This document shows positions 60,794 to 64,000 of a stretch of DNA of 64,000 nucleotides, piece after piece (the stretch's first letter is position 1; each line of letters starts with the position of its first letter). The DNA is from Polynucleobacter sp. JS-JIR-II-50. GTDB lineage: Bacteria; Pseudomonadota; Gammaproteobacteria; Burkholderiales; Burkholderiaceae. The stretch spans positions 806,001-870,000 of the forward strand of contig NZ_CP061307.1 of assembly GCF_018687895.1 (NCBI RefSeq). Reading direction: 5' to 3'. The position numbers and the translations under genes were made by a program. A model generated the notes under the pieces. It was not told the origin of the DNA, did not search any database, and saw only the letters and a program-made list of their open reading frames with translations.

Positions 60794-63250
60794 ATGCAAT
60801 TTTCTGAATCTTGGCTTCGTCAGTATGTAAACCCATCACTCGATAGTGATGCGCTTGGTCATGCAATGACAATGGCTGGTTTAGAAGTTGAAGAGCAGCA
60901 TTCAGTAGCACCTGCATTTACTAAGATCGTGATTGCGCAGATATTGTCCGCGGAGCAACATCCTGATGCAGACCGTTTACGTGTTTGTAAAGTAGACGCT
61001 GGTACTGGTCAAGAGTTACAAATTGTTTGTGGTGCGCCCAATGCGCGTGCCGGGATCAAGATTCCGTGCGCGATGGTTGGTGCTGAATTGCCTCCTGCTG
61101 AAGCCGGCGGCAAGCCATTCATGATCAAAGTAGGCAAGCTGCGCGGTGTTGAAAGCCAAGGTATGTTGTGCTCTGGTCGTGAGCTCGGTTTGGGAGATGA
61201 TCACGAAGGCATCTTAGAGTTACCGGCGGATGCGCCAGTTGGAAAAGATATTCGTGAATATCTGGATCTTGATGATCAAATCTTTGTTATTAAATTAACT
61301 CCAAATAAAGCCGATTGCCTCTCTTTGATGGGCATGGCAAGAGAAGTTTCCGCGATTACTGGTGCGGCACTGTGTGCTCCCAAGTGGACTCCACCAGTAG
61401 TATCAATTGACGACAAGCGCAAAGTTACCGTAGAAGATAAAGAACTCTGTGGACGTTTTGCTGGTCGTGTGATTCGTGGTGTAAATCCACAAGCTAAAAC
61501 GCCTGACTGGATTGTGCAGCGTTTATCGCGTGCCGGTCAAAGAAGTATTTCTGCATTAGTAGATCTCTCTAACTACGTCATGCTAGAGATGGGTCAACCT
61601 ACGCACGTGTTTGATATTGATAAATTGAATGGCGATATCACTGTTCGTTGGGCTAAAGCAGGTGAAACGCTTGAATTATTAAATGGTCAGACCGTCACTT
61701 TGCAGGGGCCCGACTCTGCAGGCAAGATGCAGGAAGCTGGCGTGGTTGCTGATCAGAATGGCCCGGTAGCTCTTGCAGGAATCATGGGCGGCAATCATTG
61801 CGCCGTATCCGATAACACTCAGAATATCTATGTTGAAGCTGCTTATTGGCTACCATCAGCTATTCAGGGGCGTGCGCGTCGCTTTAATTTCAGCACCGAT
61901 GCAGCTCATCGCTTTGAGCGCGGTGTAGATCCACAAAATACGGTTAATTGTCTAGAGTATCTCAGCGCCTTAATCATTGGGGTATGTGGTGGTCAAGCTG
62001 GTCCAGTAGATGATCAGGTTTTGAATACGCCAGAGCGTAAGCCAGTCAAAATGCGTTTGGCTAGAGCAGAAAAAGTGATTGGTATTCCACTAACAATTGA
62101 CGTCGTTACTGATGTATTTCAGCGCCTTGGTTTTGAGTTTAAGCAAGAGGGTGATGCATTTGTCGTAACACCCCCAAGCTATCGTTTCGATATTGAGATC
62201 GAAGAAGATTTGATTGAAGAAGTCGCACGCATGTATGGCTTTGAAAATATTCCGGATCAACCGCCAGTAGCCTCATTGAAGATGAGTGCTAAACCAGAAG
62301 CAAAACGGGGTGTTCATTTATTGCGCCAGCGTTTGGCTCTCCAAGGTTATCAAGAGGCGGTAAATTTTGGTTTCACGGATCTCGAAAGTGAAAAGCGTTT
62401 AACTGGCGCCACTGAAAAAGACATCATTGCAGTGCTAAATCCTATTGCCGGTCAATACGGTGTGATGCGTAGCACGTTATGGGGTGGCTTGTTAAATAAC
62501 CTCAAGGCTAATTTGAATCGCGGAGCAGGGCGCGTACGTTTGTTTGAGACTGGCCGCGTATTTAAGCGCGATCCTAATGTTCAAGAAGAAGCTGGCAAAG
62601 TAGCCGGTTTCCAGCAGCCACAAAAGATTGGTGGCCTTGCTTACGGTGCATTTGTTCCGGAGCAATGGGCCAATGCAACCCGTGCGGTTGATTTCTTTGA
62701 CGTTAAAGGTGATCTTGAACGTGTTTTAGATCCCCTGCATTTCGTAACAGAAGCTGCGCAACATCCAGCCTTGCATCCAGGTCGCAGTGCGAGGATATTC
62801 TTGACTACAGCCAAGAATCGCATTGAAGTAGGATTCATCGGAGAGCTTCATCCCGGTTTGCAACAGGCTTACGAGTTACCGCAGGCACCTGTTTTATTTG
62901 AATTAGACCTAGCTCCTATTTGTGAACTTGGCTTGCCGGCGCCTGAGGAGTTGAGTAAATTCCCCGCAGTGCAACGTGATTTGGCATTGGTTGTGAAGCA
63001 TAGCGTCTCTGCACAGTCTCTGTTAGATGCCATGGCCGCTAGCAAACAAAATTTTGTGCGTAATATTGAGCTCTTTGATGAGTTCAAGCCTAAGGCTGGT
63101 TCAAGCAGTATGGCGGATGATGAGAAGAGTTTGGCTTTCCGAGTAACCCTCTTAAACTCTAATGAGACATTGCAGGATCCCCAAATTGATGCGGTAATGG
63201 CTACTTTATTGGGCGCAGTTGAGAAAAAGTGCGCAGCCCGTTTGCGCTAG
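60794..63250 (+). CDS. pheT: Phenylalanyl-tRNA synthetase beta subunit
   Basis: The 818-residue beta subunit. N-terminal domain MQFSESWLRQYVNP, EMAP-like tRNA-binding domain (about 40-150), B3/B4 editing domain with VDLSNYVMLEMGQPTHVFD (in parts), B5 domain, and C-terminal ferredoxin-fold anticodon-binding domain (about 725-818, FPAVQRDLALVV). Full length and intact. Confidence 0.98.
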   Translation: MQFSESWLRQYVNPSLDSDALGHAMTMAGLEVEEQHSVAPAFTKIVIAQILSAEQHPDADRLRVCKVDAGTGQELQIVCGAPNARAGIKIPCAMVGAELPPAEAGGKPFMIKVGKLRGVESQGMLCSGRELGLGDDHEGILELPADAPVGKDIREYLDLDDQIFVIKLTPNKADCLSLMGMAREVSAITGAALCAPKWTPPVVSIDDKRKVTVEDKELCGRFAGRVIRGVNPQAKTPDWIVQRLSRAGQRSISALVDLSNYVMLEMGQPTHVFDIDKLNGDITVRWAKAGETLELLNGQTVTLQGPDSAGKMQEAGVVADQNGPVALAGIMGGNHCAVSDNTQNIYVEAAYWLPSAIQGRARRFNFSTDAAHRFERGVDPQNTVNCLEYLSALIIGVCGGQAGPVDDQVLNTPERKPVKMRLARAEKVIGIPLTIDVVTDVFQRLGFEFKQEGDAFVVTPPSYRFDIEIEEDLIEEVARMYGFENIPDQPPVASLKMSAKPEAKRGVHLLRQRLALQGYQEAVNFGFTDLESEKRLTGATEKDIIAVLNPIAGQYGVMRSTLWGGLLNNLKANLNRGAGRVRLFETGRVFKRDPNVQEEAGKVAGFQQPQKIGGLAYGAFVPEQWANATRAVDFFDVKGDLERVLDPLHFVTEAAQHPALHPGRSARIFLTTAKNRIEVGFIGELHPGLQQAYELPQAPVLFELDLAPICELGLPAPEELSKFPAVQRDLALVVKHSVSAQSLLDAMAASKQNFVRNIELFDEFKPKAGSSSMADDEKSLAFRVTLLNSNETLQDPQIDAVMATLLGAVEKKCAARLR

Positions 63251-63303
63251 GTTTAATATTAGGCATAAATTAAATAATTAATTAGTTACCAAAGAGACAA
63301 GCA

Positions 63304-63627
63304 ATGACTGAATTGATTTCTAATGATACCGTTACCAAGAATGAACTTTCTGAAGCTCTGTTTGATCAGGTTGGCCTGAATAAGCGCGAAGCAAAAGATA
63401 TGATTGATGCTTTCTTTGATCGTGTTGGCCAATCTCTTGAAGCAGGCGTAGAAGTTAAGATTTCTGGTTTTGGTAACTTCCAGTTGCGCAATAAATCGGC
63501 TCGTCCTGGCCGAAATCCAAAGACAGGTCAAATGATTCCGATTGCAGCTAGACGCGTAGTTACATTTCACGCAAGTCAAAAGCTTAAAGATGTAGTGGAG
63601 TCACATGCTCGAGAAAACCGAGTTTGA
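63304..63627 (+). CDS. ihfA: Integration host factor alpha subunit
   Basis: A 107-residue DNA-bending protein. [24 protein letters not shown] (in parts) and [21 protein letters not shown], with the DNA-intercalating Pro in RNPKTG, mark the HU/IHF fold; the position after pheT marks it as IhfA. The merR gene overlaps its end by 23 bases. Confidence 0.96.
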   Translation: MTELISNDTVTKNELSEALFDQVGLNKREAKDMIDAFFDRVGQSLEAGVEVKISGFGNFQLRNKSARPGRNPKTGQMIPIAARRVVTFHASQKLKDVVESHARENRV

Positions 63628-63955
63628 TGCTAGCTCAGCGCTGCTGAGCTCTCAACTTCCCCCGATACCAGCAAAGCGCTACTTCACTATTGGTGAGGTT
63701 GCCGATCTTTGTGGCGTTCGCTCTCACGTTCTTCGTTATTGGGAGCAGGAGTTTACTCAACTCAGCCCCCAGAAGCGCAGGGGTAACCGTCGCTACTATC
63801 AGCATCATGAAGTTGTCTTGATCAGAAAGATTCGCTCTCTCCTCTATGAAGAGGGTTTTACGATCAGCGGTGCCCGCAATCGCCTTGAAGAGGCTCGCGG
63901 CGACCTGCGTCTACGCGAAGAATTGCAAGCGGTTCTGCAGATTCTCTCTAAATAG
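63605..63955 (+). CDS. MerR-family transcription regulator
   Basis: A 116-residue regulator with an N-terminal extension (about 1-22) and a MerR winged helix ([24 protein letters not shown] in parts: about 27-50, then [25 protein letters not shown]). There is no sensor domain beyond a short helix ([14 protein letters not shown]). This small MerR protein after ihfA is conserved in many proteobacteria. Its targets are unknown. The start overlaps ihfA by 23 bases. Confidence 0.92.
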   Translation: MLEKTEFDASSALLSSQLPPIPAKRYFTIGEVADLCGVRSHVLRYWEQEFTQLSPQKRRGNRRYYQHHEVVLIRKIRSLLYEEGFTISGARNRLEEARGDLRLREELQAVLQILSK

Positions 63956-63979
63956 TTACTGCTACAATTTTGCTTTCGT

Positions 63980-64000
63980 CGGGGCGTAGCGCAGCCTGGT
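63980..64000 (+). tRNA. tRNA-Pro, 5' end only (cut by window edge)
   Basis: The last 21 bases, starting CGGGGCGTAGCGCAGCC, are the acceptor strand and D arm typical of proteobacterial tRNA-Pro, which also commonly follows ihfA-merR. The anticodon is outside the window, so the amino acid is assigned from the 5' sequence only. Confidence 0.8.

Noticed and set aside
1..64000. CRISPR arrays, insertion sequences and prophage
   Set aside because: No regularly spaced repeats, transposase, integrase or phage structural genes were seen on either strand.

Overview
The window looks like chromosome of a small-genome betaproteobacterium of the Burkholderiales, most probably Polynucleobacter or a close freshwater relative. 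This is inferred from gene content, moderate GC and the order gltA-leuC-leuD-leuB-asd-fimV-truA-trpF-trpB-trpA-accD-folC-SPOR-cvpA-purF-metZ, which is typical of that order; no database search was possible. No gene-free stretch exceeds about 300 bases, and no transposase, integrase, rRNA or CRISPR array was seen.

Layout. (1) 1-16.4 kb, plus strand: end of citrate synthase, then leucine, aspartate-semialdehyde, tryptophan, fatty-acid, folate, purine and methionine biosynthesis, packed tightly as long operons. (2) 16.4-41.5 kb: a large accessory block devoted to inorganic sulfur oxidation and its control. It holds an FNR-like regulator, a HiPIP, a periplasmic rhodanese, tsdBA (dihaem thiosulfate dehydrogenase and its electron acceptor), and a divergent gene for a five-haem protein that joins a cytochrome subunit of dehydrogenase type to a TsdA-like domain. 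Next comes an operon with a split YeeE/YedE transporter, a small NPCGP-repeat exported protein, an uncharacterised protein, a two-domain rhodanese, a BigR/SqrR-type persulfide-sensing repressor and a DUF2892 membrane protein. After a few envelope genes and modBC-like transporter genes comes a full sox cluster: soxR, soxCD, soxYZ, soxAX, soxB, a DsrE-like protein, a metallo-beta-lactamase, a small cytochrome c and three more YeeE/YedE polypeptides. (3) 41.5-56.4 kb: mixed housekeeping genes (DUF442 protein, thioesterase, mnmH, gcdH, yhhQ, ybiT-type ABC-F, gloA, ETF-QO, scoAB, a CDF transporter fused to an alpha/beta hydrolase, relA, tRNA-Val). (4) 56.4-64 kb: thrS-infC-rpmI-rplT-pheS-pheT-ihfA-merR and the first bases of a tRNA-Pro, a classic conserved block.

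How the sulfur genes may work together. Thiosulfate can be oxidised to tetrathionate by TsdA with TsdB as acceptor, or fully to sulfate by SoxAX, SoxYZ, SoxB and SoxCD. SoxCD needs molybdenum cofactor, and a molybdate-type permease and ATPase (without a binding protein) lie immediately upstream. The YeeE/YedE proteins probably move thiosulfate or sulfane sulfur across the inner membrane, and rhodanese, DsrE-like and NPCGP proteins may carry persulfide sulfur. Control appears layered: two ArsR-family repressors with persulfide-sensor cysteines (SoxR and BigR types), each with a clear palindrome at its own operon, plus an FNR-like protein whose recognition helix matches two FNR-type boxes in the block.

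The least explained items are the five-haem TsdA fusion, the NPCGP-repeat protein with its partner, and the CDF-hydrolase fusion.
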